From positions 124,001-188,000 of the forward strand of contig JAGMWG010000007.1 of assembly GCA_020744225.1 (NCBI GenBank): DNA of 64,000 nt. The letters run 5' to 3'. This document shows positions 1 through 11,400 of the stretch, piece by piece (the first letter of the stretch is position 1; each line of letters starts with the position of its first letter). The translations under genes were made by a program, and so were the position numbers. Below the pieces are notes generated by a model. The model made no database searches and had not been told where the DNA came from. It saw nothing but the letters and a program-made list of their open reading frames with translations. The DNA is from Paraphoma chrysanthemicola (Eukaryota; Ascomycota; Dothideomycetes; Pleosporales; Phaeosphaeriaceae).

Positions 1-1428
1 TCGCCCATGCCTTTAAGACCGCTGACGTCAAGGCATTGATTGTCGAGCCGGAGCTACTACCAAATGCACTCAAAGCCGCAAAACAGGTCGGTATCCCTCG
101 CTCCCACATCTTTGTCTTTGATCACCAGACGCCCGTCACTACACGTTGGCATGAAAGTGAAGTATGGGGTGAAGGCTTAGGCGGCGAGGACCGGTGGGGT
201 AGATGCCGGAGCTGGAGGTATCTAATGAACCACGGTGAGAGTGATTGGGAACGATGGAACGACGAAAAGCGAAGCAAAAGCACGGTTGCCGCACGACTGT
301 TTAGCAGCGGAACAACGGGACTACCGAAAGCGGTGGAGATCACGCACCACAACTTTGTTTCGCAGCATACAATGGTTGTAGAGTGGAAGCCGAGAGACTA
401 TGATGTTGGTGACCGAGTTCCGCTGTATACCCCATACTAATATTCTCTAGATCACTCCATTACTGTGCACTCCAATGTTCCACGTTGCCTGTGTGCCACG
501 AGCACATACCAGCCCTCTCCGGAGTGGCTTGAGGACGCACGTCATGCGACGTTTCGAGCTCGAGCCCTGGCTACGAAATATTGAGCGCTTCCAAATCACG
601 GAAGCAAACATGGTGCCTCCGATGGTCATCCAAGTCATCAATTCTCCATTGACGAAGAAGTATTCCATGGCGTCGGTACGCAATGCCTGGGCCGGTGCGG
701 CACCACTTGCGGCTGAGCCTCAAGCACGCTTCCAGGCACTCCTGCGACCTGGTGCGCCCTTCAACCAGGTCTGGGGCATGAGTGAAACTAGCTGTATTGC
801 AACAATGGTGCACTATCCCGAACAGGACCCCACTGGCTCAGTTGGACGTTTCCTGCCGAATCACGACTCAAAACTGGTGGACGATGAAGGCCGAGACATT
901 ACGGATTACGACGTGGCTGGTGAGCTCTGCGTGCGCGGGCCCTGCATCGTCAAGGGGTATTTCAACAATCCCGAAGCAAATCGACAATCCTGGGACGACG
1001 ACGGCTACTTTCACACTGGCGATATGGCAGTATGTAAGCGAGAGAATGGACTATGGTACATTGTCGACCGCAAGAAAGAGCTGATCAAGGTTCGTGGATT
1101 TCAAGTAGCGCCGGCAGAGTTGGAAGGCGTGCTACTGTCGCATCCTGAGATCAACGACGTGGGTGTAATTGGAATTTCGGCGGGCGGAGCGAATGCAAGC
1201 GCAAGCGAGCAAGGCTCGGAGCTTCCACGGGCGTACCTCGTCGTGAAAGCTGGGAGTTCGCTGAACGAAGCCGACATCCAAGCATACATGAAAGAGAGAC
1301 TGGCGGGATACAAACAACTTGCTGGAGGCGTAAGATTCGTAGACACGATCCCCAAGAACGCATCCGGCAAGATCTTGAGAAAAGACTTGAGGGAGATTGC
1401 GAAACGAGAGCTGAGCGCTAGATTATAG
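1..1428 (+). CDS. Acyl-CoA synthetase / 4-coumarate-CoA-ligase-like enzyme, 5' end outside window
   Basis: An adenylate-forming ligase that would activate a carboxylic acid with ATP and join it to CoA. The reading frame is open from the left edge (first full codon at base 3), so the N-terminus is missing. One intron fits at 405-450 (GTTGGT donor, TACTAA branch, CTCTAG acceptor). Splicing joins PRDYD to ITPLLCTPMFHVA, as in the family. Visible motifs in order: the P-loop FSSGTTGLPKAV, VWGMSETS, YFHTGD, the hinge and CoA-site block DRKKELIKVRGFQVAPAELE, and the C-terminal lysine motif PKNASGKILRKDL. The protein ends in Ala-Arg-Leu, a PTS1-type tripeptide, so peroxisomal location is inferred. 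It converges on the next gene with only 22 bp between stop codons. The acyl substrate cannot be told from the sequence. Confidence 0.9.
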
Positions 1429-1450
1429 ACCATGCATCTCGAATCTGGTG

Positions 1451-2469
1451 CTACCACTTCATGGGTGCCAGAAAATCAAGGACTAGCTTATTGAACTTTT
1501 CTGGCTCCTCCCAGTAGCACCAGTGTCCGCCCCATTCCACAGTCACGCCCTTCGCGTACCCAAATCTCCTTCCTCCGTTCACCAGATCGACAACCTTCAA
1601 CGGTCCTGCGGCGGGGAAGCAGCCACTCCGACTGCTAGCTATGACGAGAACTTCCGTCTTACTTCCCGTTCCAGGACCAAAGTGCTGCACAATCGCATCC
1701 CGCCAGTCGAGCGCGGTGTGGTCGGCCATGAGCTTGCCGTACCACCTCCCATCGCCCTTCATTGCTTCCGCAAGGAAGAATGCTTCGTCGTCTTTCCAGC
1801 GCTCTGAGTCCTCTGTTGGATCGCCGGACTGGGGATGTGAGCGGTAGCCGAGACATGCAGAAATAGTTCCTAGGTGAGCTGATTTGGGATCATTCTCGAG
1901 CGTATGCTGAACATTGGCTAGAGCTTCTGGACTATTGCAGCCTCGATTGCCGTACTCAGGGCCCCAGTCTGAAGTGTAATTTTGGAGCGGCGCTTGGTCG
2001 ACGAAGATGAGCTTTTTGAATGGTCTGGACGAGAAGAGTTCGGCGTAACACCTGCTTCCAATCAGTCGTGATACCTCGTGGAAGGACGTCTTATATTACC
2101 AGAGAATTGCAGCACCCAAACTTGTGCCTATCGCTGATATGGTGTCATTTGCGAATTGGAAATGATCGATCAAGTTCTTCAAGTCTAGAGCGAGACGAGC
2201 CACGTGGTACCCGCCTTTTGGTTTGCCGGATGCGCCGTGCCCTCGCAGATCAGGAACGACGACGAAGTATTTCTGAGATAATTCTGATACGTTGTGTTGA
2301 AACACTGCGCCTGAGCCGGTGAATCCGTGGAGCTGTGATGATCTTTTAGTAATTTTGCTCCTTGCTAAGTGATGAACGCATGACTCACGAGTATTAATGG
2401 CGGGCTCTCACGAAGACCATGCGTGGAGTACTCAAGACGAGCACCGTCGTTGGCTATTAGCGTAGACAT
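1451..2469 (-). CDS. Alpha/beta hydrolase (epoxide-hydrolase / haloperoxidase-like fold), 304 aa
   Basis: Three exons: 2389-2469, 2100-2332 and 1451-2051. The introns are 56 and 48 bp with GTGAGT and GTAATA donors. The spliced protein opens with a short strand, then the oxyanion HG motif LILLHGFTGSG (about residues 25-35), PDLRGHGAS, and the nucleophile elbow GTSLGA with Ser98 as the presumed nucleophile. The histidine is His281 in GGHWCYWEEPEKF. The usual acid after strand 6 is not obvious: the segment reads VLVIASSRSGCF. Length is normal for a soluble single-domain hydrolase. There is no signal peptide, so it is probably cytosolic. It is convergent with the CoA ligase. A joint pathway is possible but not shown. 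Substrate unknown. Confidence 0.85.
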
Positions 2470-3103
2470 CACGGCGATTAGCTCACGAGGATGTCAAGAT
2501 CGTGGGTGTGGTGGTTGTGTGCTTGAAGGGATGGTGTTGATATTGAGGTGTCGATCTTCCCCGCATCGGGAAATGGCGCGTCACCCACACAAACCAAAAC
2601 TAAGTGGTCGATGCCAAACACCAGCACGCAGCCTTTTTGCGATGCTCATGACGGATGCAAGCACAATTATTGGGTGTGTATCATACGCGGTGGAGTCTCA
2701 GAACCTGGATGTCATTGAATATGGAGCCTAATTGAACATGTCCACTAAAAGGCGCAGGCTTAATAGCAATGCTTTGTTTGCGAGTGTCGACGATAGGTAG
2801 ATTTTCCATGAATATAACTTGACTTTTGAAGGACTTTCCGATAAAGGTCCTCGGAGCTAACTCCTCCCAGTGTGGCGTAAGAACCGTCAATATTTGAGCC
2901 GCTGCATCCGGGCTGGTGGGGTTGGAAAGATGCGCAATAGCAATCATTGTCGAAACACAAAGTCGCTCGTTTGATGTGACCATGCCAAGCCAAGCACAAT
3001 CTACCAGTTTCAGACAAAATCTGTATTATAGCAAGCCTTCCTAAATACTTGACAGCCTCGTCCCCGCACACCAATTTCTGATCTCATCCTCAACACAAGC
3101 AAG
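2470..3103. other. Intergenic, no supported gene
   Basis: This is the upstream region of the hydrolase. Minus-strand open frames of about 100 codons lie at 2681-3074, but they overlap each other in different frames, show no recognisable motif and have no convincing splice partners. Confidence 0.4.
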
Positions 3104-3301
3104 ATGTCTGTCGCGACTCTGTTGAACGACTCTAACTTCTTGGAGCTTCCAGACGAACTGCTCGACTGGGTATTGGAGTACTGCAGATGCCCAAACAGAC
3201 CTTCGCCATCTCTGTTTGACATGCCGAATGCTCCGACCCATCGCGGAGCAGCTTCTCTTTCGGGGAATTTAACTCAATGTATAACTCTTTCAGCATTATG
3301 A
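3104..3301 (+). pseudogene. Short F-box-like N-terminal fragment
   Basis: A 65-codon frame starts with ATG at 3104. Its first 30 residues contain LELPDELLDWVLEYC, which resembles the first helix of a fungal F-box. The frame ends at once without the rest of an F-box, and no downstream exon with leucine-rich character follows. It may be a remnant or a chance match. No expression signal was recognised. Confidence 0.2.
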
Positions 3302-3439
3302 GTACGGCAAGGACAAGTCATTACAATGACACGAGTGAGTGAGCACTACATTGAGCCTTAGATGAAACCATATATATCACCCATCTCATCATCAGGAATT
3401 CTTGGTTGACCTGTTCTCGCCGAGATCTAGTCTTCTATT

Positions 3440-3781
3440 TCATCTCAATAGCTCCATCACTTCCATCTCTCCCTCAACCTCCATCCAGCTCTTATCCTTC
3501 CCCACTCCTCTCTTTCCCACCTTATATCTACACCTTTCACACTTCCCAATCACGAACTCTTCCCCTTCTTGGGTCTCCACCGTCTCCCTATAACCCCCCT
3601 TGTACCTCGGATCGCACAAGTACACCATGACTTCGCAGTGAGCGTCGGGCCCAATTTTAGAGCAGGGTTCGCATTGCTGGATGCCGGTGTTCTGCGCCCA
3701 GTGAACAGCGGGCAGACAGTCGGCCCAGGGGCGCATGTAGCGGGTGCAAATTGGAGGATGGAAATCTGGGCGGGCAGACAT
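3440..3781 (-). CDS. Small cysteine-rich protein, family copy 1 (113 aa)
   Basis: A single-exon frame with ATG at 3781. It has no signal peptide and no membrane segment, so it is probably intracellular. Cysteines occur in pairs or singly: ICTRY near the start, QQCEPC, AHCEV, LCDPRYKGGY, and a terminal CERCR followed by a Lys/Arg-rich tail. The order C-T-x-Y, spaced cysteines, a Gly-Tyr, then CxxCR is shared with the two downstream copies (4480-4775 and 5146-5394). This suggests a tandem family of small metal-binding or disulphide-containing proteins. I do not recognise a function. Such short lineage-restricted proteins are common in Dothideomycetes, which is general knowledge rather than a match I checked. 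Confidence 0.55.
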   Translation of the reverse strand: MSARPDFHPPICTRYMRPWADCLPAVHWAQNTGIQQCEPCSKIGPDAHCEVMVYLCDPRYKGGYRETVETQEGEEFVIGKCERCRYKVGKRGVGKDKSWMEVEGEMEVMELLR

Positions 3782-4479
3782 TGATGATGTGGACCGCGAC
3801 GAGTTCTCTTAGAAGACTATATGATCAATGCTTTGCAGGAGAAATGGCGTTGATGATCTCGAGGAGGGCGTGTGTTGGACCGATAATAATGATCTTCGAG
3901 TCGACGAAAGGGGTTGAGAGTTGAGCTGAAGTGACGTGACTTGGGAATATAGTCTGGGAAAGTCGAGACAAGATCTCTACGCTTGTATAAGGCATTGTTG
4001 TCACACGATGTGCATTCAACACTATGAATTCACGCTGACGGGACGTGATTATTTCAGCCGTTTGACAACTGTTCTAGCTATACTAGAAAGCCGAAATACA
4101 TTTGTATAATCTGTCTTGACGAGTTCCAGGTACTGATGCTGTGCAACTCCACCGGAGCTCAGACGTGGGCGTCAATCACTGGCCGCGGCTTCCACTAGCT
4201 ATGTCCTACCTTGTAACCCAGTCACGCGGCCATTGTGATCTTCGAATACATTTGCATTCCAGACTATGGATAGGAGGTAGCTCTGCTTCAGATCTCGAGC
4301 CTCTAGTATGTCATTAAAACCACCGACCGTTGAAGTTTCACACATCGGTTATTCTATGACATGTTAAGCTGCATCAATCCTGACTTGCCCAGTCTCGAAA
4401 ATCATACGCCGGTCCTTGTGCCAAACATCAAAAAGATGTTATCCGAATGCTTCTGATACAATGCTGTCCTACATTTCCA
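3782..4479. other. Intergenic between cysteine-rich copies 1 and 2
   Basis: No gene supported. It contains the upstream region of copy 1 and the downstream region of the broken copy 2. Confidence 0.4.
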
Positions 4480-4775
4480 TCATCTCGTTCCCTTCTCACG
4501 ATCGATATCCCTATCCCGACACATTCTACACAATCCCGTCTCCGTCCCATCCGGTCTCTTCTCCACATAACCCTGCTTCCCAATCCGCGAAAATCGATCA
4601 ATCACCTCTCCGGCTGCACCGGACAATTCATCGAGGTCTTGTTCTCTCTAGCCTCGAAACATCCCTTGCTGTGGTCTAGAAAGCTGTTCCGATACGGACA
4701 TCCGCAGTCGCGTGCAAGGAAGATGTATTGGGTACAGTTGTCTGGGTAGACGGGTCGGGACGTTGCGACTTCCAT
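4480..4775 (-). pseudogene. Small cysteine-rich protein, family copy 2, frameshifted
   Basis: From ATG at 4775 the frame reads 57 residues containing DNCTQYIFLARDCGCPYRN, KGCFEA and NCPVQPER, then stops at 4602-4604. In the next frame the family pattern continues without a gap: GKQGYVEKRPDGTE, then LCRMCR, ending at 4480. A one-base indel near 4605 explains this best. The only GT...AG pair there would make a 33-bp intron, shorter than any other intron in the window. It is therefore called a recent frameshift, unless the base is an assembly error. Shared elements with copy 1: C-T-x-Y, Gly-Tyr and terminal CxxCR. Confidence 0.5.
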
Positions 4776-5145
4776 GGTGTAGTTTCAGGTCCCGCGGCTG
4801 AATCGGACGTCTTGGTGTATGTGCGAGGTGTTGTTTAATCCAGATTCGAGAGGCCTGTTGAAGATTGCGAGAATCAGTTGCTGCTCGAATGATTTGTAAG
4901 GAGGCGAATCCCGTTGATTCGATGACTTGAATCACTGTTCCTAACCCGCAAAACCAAAACAGACTCTAGTGTGCAGGAAGTGCGAAAATTCGGTAGCTAG
5001 TTGACATGGAATGTCAAAGAATTGGAGTTGTTTACACACTAGAGCGTTCGAGGTGAACTTATGGTTTGGCAGCGGCTACTAGTTTGCGCAGTCCTGTTCC
5101 TCAACGCCCCTTCTCAGACTGCTTCCTCATCGCCTTCCCTTCTCC

Positions 5146-5394
5146 TCACATTCTGACCTTCCTGGATAGTTTACGGCCCTTCCACCCATCAATCACCTCC
5201 ACATACCCACTCTGGCCCTCTTTCGGGACGAGATCGGTCTTGTGAATCAATCGTGGACAATCCTTATATGCGCCTTTATCTTGGTCAAAGCACTCCTTTA
5301 CGTGATTAAAGAAGCTATACTTTACCGGGCATGCAAGAATCATATATTGCGAATATTGTGGTGGATAGAGAAGCCGGAAGGCGGCTAAGAGCAT
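5146..5394 (-). CDS. Small cysteine-rich protein, family copy 3 (82 aa or longer)
   Basis: An open frame from ATG at 5394 with PPQYSQYMILACPVKY, VKECFDQDKGAYKDCPRL and GQSGYVEVIDGWKGRK. The spacing of CF, CP and GYVE matches copy 2 closely. Copy 3 lacks the terminal CxxCR and ends in a basic tail instead. The true start is uncertain because the QY motif lies close to the N-terminus and another exon upstream (5395-5600) may exist. No signal peptide. Function unknown. Confidence 0.4.
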   Translation of the reverse strand: MLLAAFRLLYPPQYSQYMILACPVKYSFFNHVKECFDQDKGAYKDCPRLIHKTDLVPKEGQSGYVEVIDGWKGRKLSRKVRM

Positions 5395-6065
5395 GCTGAA
5401 GATGTTGTGCGTGTCTCATGAAAGTGCGACCATGTTTTAGTTTTGTGATGGTTTGCTTGCCGGTGATAGGTGGACACCGATGTTGACCTCAAATGGTCGT
5501 GAGCTCCAGCAAATTGCTGAGAATCAACGGAAGAAGAGTGCATTCGAACAAGTAAAGGTGAGAGCGGCGGTGAGTCCGCGGCACGTGATATCAATCTCGT
5601 TTTGCTGCTATCGGCCTGGGGTTGAGATAGATGCTAGAGGCACGGATGGCAAGTGGACGCTGGTCTTATAGCGGTTGGAGAAATGCAATTGAGATGGAGA
5701 TGGGGGATGGCGAGAGATGGTGGGGGACTCGGGATATGGTTTGAGGAAAGGAATATGGGATACTTACAAAGGAAAAAACCGCTTGACTTGTTGGGGGACA
5801 GTAGACGGAGCATACTCCGGGCTCTTGGCTACTCAAAACTCGTAAGGTCTTTGATGCTTTCGAGTTCGGAGCGCCGCGCGTCTCCGCCAATGTATGCTCC
5901 ATCGTATTCGGGTCTACACGGAAGATCAAAGACTAGGGATTCACGTTCGCCGTACAGCAGTCTTGAAAGCCTGGACAAACAACGTGAAATTGAATCATTT
6001 TTGGAAGCAGCCACGGTAAATCATCGATTGATGTTCTCTAGGCCACATACATCTCCCCAACCCAT
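5395..6065. other. Intergenic
   Basis: Several overlapping open frames on both strands, none with a recognisable domain. The stretch 5680-5760 is purine-rich on the + strand. Confidence 0.35.
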
Positions 6066-6473
6066 CTACGCCTGCTTGATGTATACATTGTAGTTACCGC
6101 CAGTCTTCGGTACCGTGATACTGGTAGTCTGTCCAACATTCAAGTTGGCCTCGCCGAGGGTCTTGCCGGCGTTTGAAACGCGGTAGTTGAGCCTGACGCC
6201 GTTTGGTGGGCCGGTGTTGAAGAACGAGAACTGGTAGTTGCCATTGCCGAGGTTCTTTGCTGTGAATTGAGCATCGCGGCCGCCGCCTGTGAACGAGTCC
6301 GCTGGCCAATCGAAGGTTCCGTCGTATGGGTTGAAGCCTTGGCGGGCTTCGAGAGTGACGGGGGTGTCGAGCGCGTCGGCGCGGACGGCTAGAGCGTTCT
6401 CCTCAACCGGGGCGATGGTTGGAAGGGCGGCCGCGAGGGCGATGAAGCTGGCGACGATGACTGAGTAACGCAT
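6066..6473 (-). CDS. Small secreted protein, 135 aa, cysteine-free
   Basis: A single exon with ATG at 6473. The first 17 or so residues (MRYSVIVASFIALAAALP) form a clear signal peptide. They are followed by a possible propeptide and a mature part starting near LEARQGFNPYDGTFDW. The mature chain is rich in Gly, Asn and Thr and ends in YNVYIKQA. There is no cysteine, no membrane segment and no known catalytic motif. The predicted fold is mainly beta. A TATAAAG box lies about 113 bp upstream of the ATG. It is a candidate cell-wall, surface or effector-type protein; the role is inference from size and secretion only. Confidence 0.75.
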   Translation of the reverse strand: MRYSVIVASFIALAAALPTIAPVEENALAVRADALDTPVTLEARQGFNPYDGTFDWPADSFTGGGRDAQFTAKNLGNGNYQFSFFNTGPPNGVRLNYRVSNAGKTLGEANLNVGQTTSITVPKTGGNYNVYIKQA

Positions 6474-6585
6474 GATTGATGTTGAGTGACTTGGGACTTT
6501 GCAGTGCGTGGAGGTATCGTGAATTGAAAGCTTGGTGGGTGCAGCTTGTTCGATGTGAAGACGAGATAAGAGCCGTCGAGAAGAC

Positions 6586-6592
6586 CTTTATA
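6586..6592 (-). promoter_or_regulatory. TATA box of the small secreted protein gene
   Basis: TATAAAG on the minus strand, 113 bp upstream of the ATG at 6473. The distance fits a TATA box plus a short 5' UTR. Confidence 0.4.
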
Positions 6593-8454
6593 CTCCACTG
6601 AGCGGGTAACTCCCGGGTATTTCATGCAGCGTCCCATATGCAAGGTACCGGTAGAACGGTGGCCATCAATAACTTGACAGCCCTTTGGGCATGCACCTCC
6701 GTGCGTGACACAAACATGCGATGGATCAGGGGACGGACATCGCTGCAGGGTTCTATAGTGAGGGGTGTCGTGTAAACATGTTTCAAACGTTGTCGTTGTA
6801 TGCAGACGCTACCAATCAACTGGCATGGAAGCGAATAGCCAGGGTGCGTCGGCTTTAGAGGTCACTACACCTCGTAATGTTGATTACAATGGCGGAAAAT
6901 TGTTCTTCAACCTCGTCACACTGCGAGCGCGTTCAAGGGCCGCTTCCTACCAAGCATTGATCTCCTATCTTATTACTGTGTATGTCTTGTAGACCGCTCC
7001 TGCTGTAGCATAGTAGATTGCGCCATGACGATCGACTCGCCTAAGATGTGAGGTTCCAAAGCAATGTTTTGGGCAGGAGGTCATGCCGGATTACTCAACA
7101 TGGCCCGGCGAAGCCCAACTCCAGGTATTCCGGGATTGTGCAATAATTCGTGACCGCGCGCGAAAATGCTGCATGTGGGAGCTGCGCCGTTATACCGGGT
7201 CATGGCATAACGTCGGCGCAACGTGCCTTGGAAATGCTTTGGGGCATTGGCGATCTCCGCTTATGTAACTTGAGGCATCCGGTAATTGCAGTAGTCTCAG
7301 TAGGGCCGTAGACTTAAGCACGCCGAACAGCATGGCAGTGGTGGCGCATTCGGCACTTGTGAAGGTAGTAGTATGGCGTTCAATCAAAGCAAATGTCGGC
7401 AAAAGCAGAGCGCTCTCCTGACGATTAGTAGTGGTGCGCGCGAGAGCATTCGTCGACGAGATTTCCACGGCGCGATATCGGAAGTTGCTACCGCCACATT
7501 TTTCTGGAGAAAACCACTCGCTAACGTCGTGAAATGGTGTAAAGCTTCTGTAAGAAAAGTAGTTTTCTTCCCAGCTTGGTTAAACGTGAAAAGTAACGTA
7601 AGGCTTAAGATCACGCTAATGTTCGCTTATTGACTAGCGGTCGGCTACAACTGACCTTCCTGGACCGTCACGGTCTGGCTGCCGTTCCTGCCGAGAGGCA
7701 GAAACCTGACAGGAACAGGCGCGGGAGGGATCTGCCGCCTGCTGAACTTTGGCCTGCATTAGGCAGCGTAACCTTCTTCCAAACTGCCGAAAAGGGCTCC
7801 AACCGACGACTCTCTTTCGTCTACCATCTGGGAAGGAGTGCTTTTTATCGCCAACATCAATAACCTACCAGCTTCGTGCCACACGTGCTTGCGAAAAGAC
7901 TCGATGCCGGGTTCTCGAAGGGAGTTTAACGCCGGGTGCCGTGCTGAATGCGCATTCGCTCGCAGGTGTTTATGGCCTCCTTGGTTCACTCGCCTATGAT
8001 GCCCAGCTGTTCAAGCGCTCGGATTAAGTTAGACACGAGAAGATGACACGGAAGCTTGCCGTTATCCTACCGCTCCTTCTCCATTGAGTCCAGGCTTTAA
8101 TCAGTTGTTGAACGGTTTACCCTTTCGATATGTGGCTGCATAGTTTGGTAGCTATAAAAATGTGGAGCCGTGTGTTGAGTCTCCTTTCAGTGGAGTCGAT
8201 AACATACGTGCTAATCTAGACAGCAATGTATGACTTGTGCCTGTGCAATGTAGTGGAAGCGAATTGTTGTTGGGTGAGGTTCATGCGATCCAGTGACGTC
8301 GGAGCCCTAGCGCCGACTAGCCGCCGCTGCCGCGGCTGCACGGACTCGTCTCAATGTCGCGGCAGCTACGAACAACGCGACTGCGACCGCCTCTATCAAA
8401 GATCCCACCACCACCCACCGCAACCACTGCAACTCTGGGATCACGACGCCCAAC
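6593..8454. other. Long intergenic region, nothing supported
   Basis: Only short overlapping frames without domains or splice partners. Bases from about 8200 on are the GC-rich 5' region of TAF2. Confidence 0.4.
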
Positions 8455-11400
8455 ATGGCGCCGCCCCTCGAGATCGCCGCCGCCGCGGACGACGCCTCGA
8501 CGGGCGACACCTTCGCCCTGCTGAAGCAGTCGCTCGAGCTCGACATCAGCTTCAGTCCGCGACGAGTCACGGGAAAGACGACGCTTGACATCCTGCCAAA
8601 CACGGCGACGCTGAAGAAGATATTCCTCAACGCCCGCCAGCTCCGGCCCACGCGCATCCAGATCGAGGGACAGACGGCCAAGTTCAACTACTCGAACCTC
8701 CACCAGCGCATGACGCTCTACCCCGGCACCGGCATCGGACAGTACCACTACGCAAAGGATCGCATAAAGCGTCACGTGGACGAGGGCGAGGACGAGCTGG
8801 TCATTCGCACGCCAGACAGCGTCAGCATCCGCAAAGTCAACCCCGAAGATGTTGGCCAGCCAACCGACACCGCGGGCGAGTTCTATGCGCCGCTCAAGAT
8901 CGTCATCGAGTACGTCCTGGACGATTTCCGCGACGCGCTGCACTTTGTCGGCGTCGAGGACGGAGACCCGCGCTTTCCCCACGCCTACACGCGCAACTCG
9001 CCCTTCCCTGGGACGGCGTCGTGTCTGTTCCCCTGCATAGACGACGGCGAGACCCGGACGCAGTTCGACGTGTCTATTCGCTATCCGCGGACGGTCGGCG
9101 ATGCGCTCAGCAAGGCCGCCGCAGCACCCAGCAGTGCGGTCAACGGGGACAAGGCGGACAGCGTCATGGCAGATGCGGACGACGACGCTGCAGATCTGTC
9201 CGAGGAGGAGAAGGCCATGGAAATGCAGGTCATCTGCTCCGGCATTCTTACAGACGATGTAAGTACGAGTTTAGCGCAGCGAATGTGCAATACTGACTCC
9301 CCCAGATAATAGACACATCGGACGCATCCCGCAAGACCGCCAGCTTCAGCTGCATGTCCGAAGTCCTCCCCCAGCACATTGGCTTCGTCATCGGCCCCTT
9401 CGAGCACGTCGATCTCTCCGAGTACCGCGACGCCGCCGACGAAGAGCGTCTTGCACAGAGCGCCGTCAAGGTGCACGCCTTCTGCCTGCCGGGCCGGGAG
9501 GACGAGGTCCGCAACAGCGCCATGATGCTCGCGCGAGCCCTCGATAGCTTCACAGAGCGGTTCCAGAGCTATGCGTTTGGAAATGCCTACAAAGTCGCCT
9601 TTGTCGACGACCTCGACTGCGACACCACCCACACGGCCTCCTTTTCCATCTGCAGCTCTCGCTTGCTCTTCCCAGAGACCGTGTGGGAGCCGCTCGAGCA
9701 CACGACCCGTGTCATGGTGCACGCAGTGGCAAGCCAGTGGATTGGCATTGATGTGATTGCACGGAGCCTCACAGATTACTGGATAGTGGTCGGCGCATCG
9801 TGGTTCATGGCTGAGCTCTACCTCCGCGAGCTGTTCGGGCGCAACGACTGGCGGTTCCGGCAAAAGCTGATGATGGACAAGGTCATCCAGATGGATCGCA
9901 AGCGGCCGTCGCTGATGCGGCTGGGCCTCTATCTGCAACTTGACCACGCCGAGCAGGAGTTCATGGAGCTAAAGTCGCTCATGGTGCTGTCCATTCTCCA
10001 CAATCGCCTTGTCAAACAGAGCGGAAAGAATGGCGTCGATCGGTGTCTGTACCGTCTACTGTTCAATGCTCGTCAGGGCAAGTATGAAAAGGGTGCAATC
10101 GACACTGACGACTTTATCGAACTGTGTGAGAAGGTCGGCCATCAGAAGCTCGATTCGTTCTTCAGTCAGTGGGTTGAAGGCTCGGGCTGCCCGCACTTTG
10201 AGTGCTTCCCGTCCTTCAACAAGAAGAAACAGGTCGTGCAGCTGCAGATCCGGCAGATCCAGGCAGACTCCACGGTCACGACGATTGAGAACCCGCTTTC
10301 CGCAGAAGACTTCATGCGCGAGGCCAAAGAGGCGGCGCACGGGTTTCTGCCCGGCAACGAGTTCCCAACCTTTGTCGGACCGATGACTATTCGCATACAC
10401 GAGGCTGATGGAACGCCGTACGAGCACATTGTCGATATCAACTCGTCGAATGTCAAGGTCGAGATCCCTTATAACACCAAATACAAGCGGCTGAAGCGGA
10501 ATCGTCTCAACAAGGAGCGCATGGCTGCGGCAGCTGGATTGGACGCAACGGGCGACTCGCAGGAAGATGTCACCTTCTACATGCTGGGCGACTTATTCAG
10601 CACTCCAGAAGAGCAGGATGAGTGGCGTCTCAGCGACTGGCCCCCCGAGGACGAGGCCAAGATGGAGAGCGAAGCCTACGAGTGGATCCGTATCGACGCC
10701 GACTTTGAGTGGATCTGCCGGGCGCACATCAACGACATGCCCTCTTACATGTATGTCTCGCAGCTGCAGCAAGACAAAGACGTTGTCGCTCAGTACGAGT
10801 CGATACAGTTCCTCGCTAGCAAAGAGGGACACAAGCTGATCTCGACATTCCTCGTCAAAACGCTGATGGACAACCGGTACTTCCACGGCATACGAACGTA
10901 CGCGGCCGAAGTCATGGCCCAGAGCGCGGCGAAGCGGACCGAATGGACGGGACTGTTCCATCTCAAGAAGGCCTTCCGGGAGCTGTTCTGCCTGCCTGGG
11001 TCGCCCATGACACGCTCAAACAACTTCGAGGATCGCAGCCTGTATCTCATCCAGTGTGCCATTCCCAAGGCGATTGCCAGAATCAAAGGCGAAGACGGAC
11101 GAGCACCTCTCGAGGCGAAGCGCTTCCTCCTCGACATCATCCGCTACAACGATAATCGCGGCAATGAGTACAGCGACGACTTCTACATCTCGACTCTGAT
11201 GCATTGTCTGGCAGACTGCTTGACCAGCAAGCCGGGCGACCCGACGCACGACTTTGCAGGGTACGACGAGGAGCTGGACTTCACCAAGAAGGCTATCGAG
11301 GAGCTCACTCGCCACCAGCGTCTCGACGAATGGATCCCGACTTACCAGAACATCTACACACTCACTGCGCTTGACTGCGCCCGCAAGCTCATCATGAACG

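Noticed and set aside
4602..4640. Intron instead of frameshift in cysteine-rich copy 2
   Set aside because: The only GT-AG pair gives 33 bp, below every other intron seen (43 bp or more), and the donor is poor.
9081..9947. 288-codon minus-strand frame
   Set aside because: Antisense to TAF2, spans its intron, no motif. The same holds for 8317-8982, 11016-11902 and 12029-12925.
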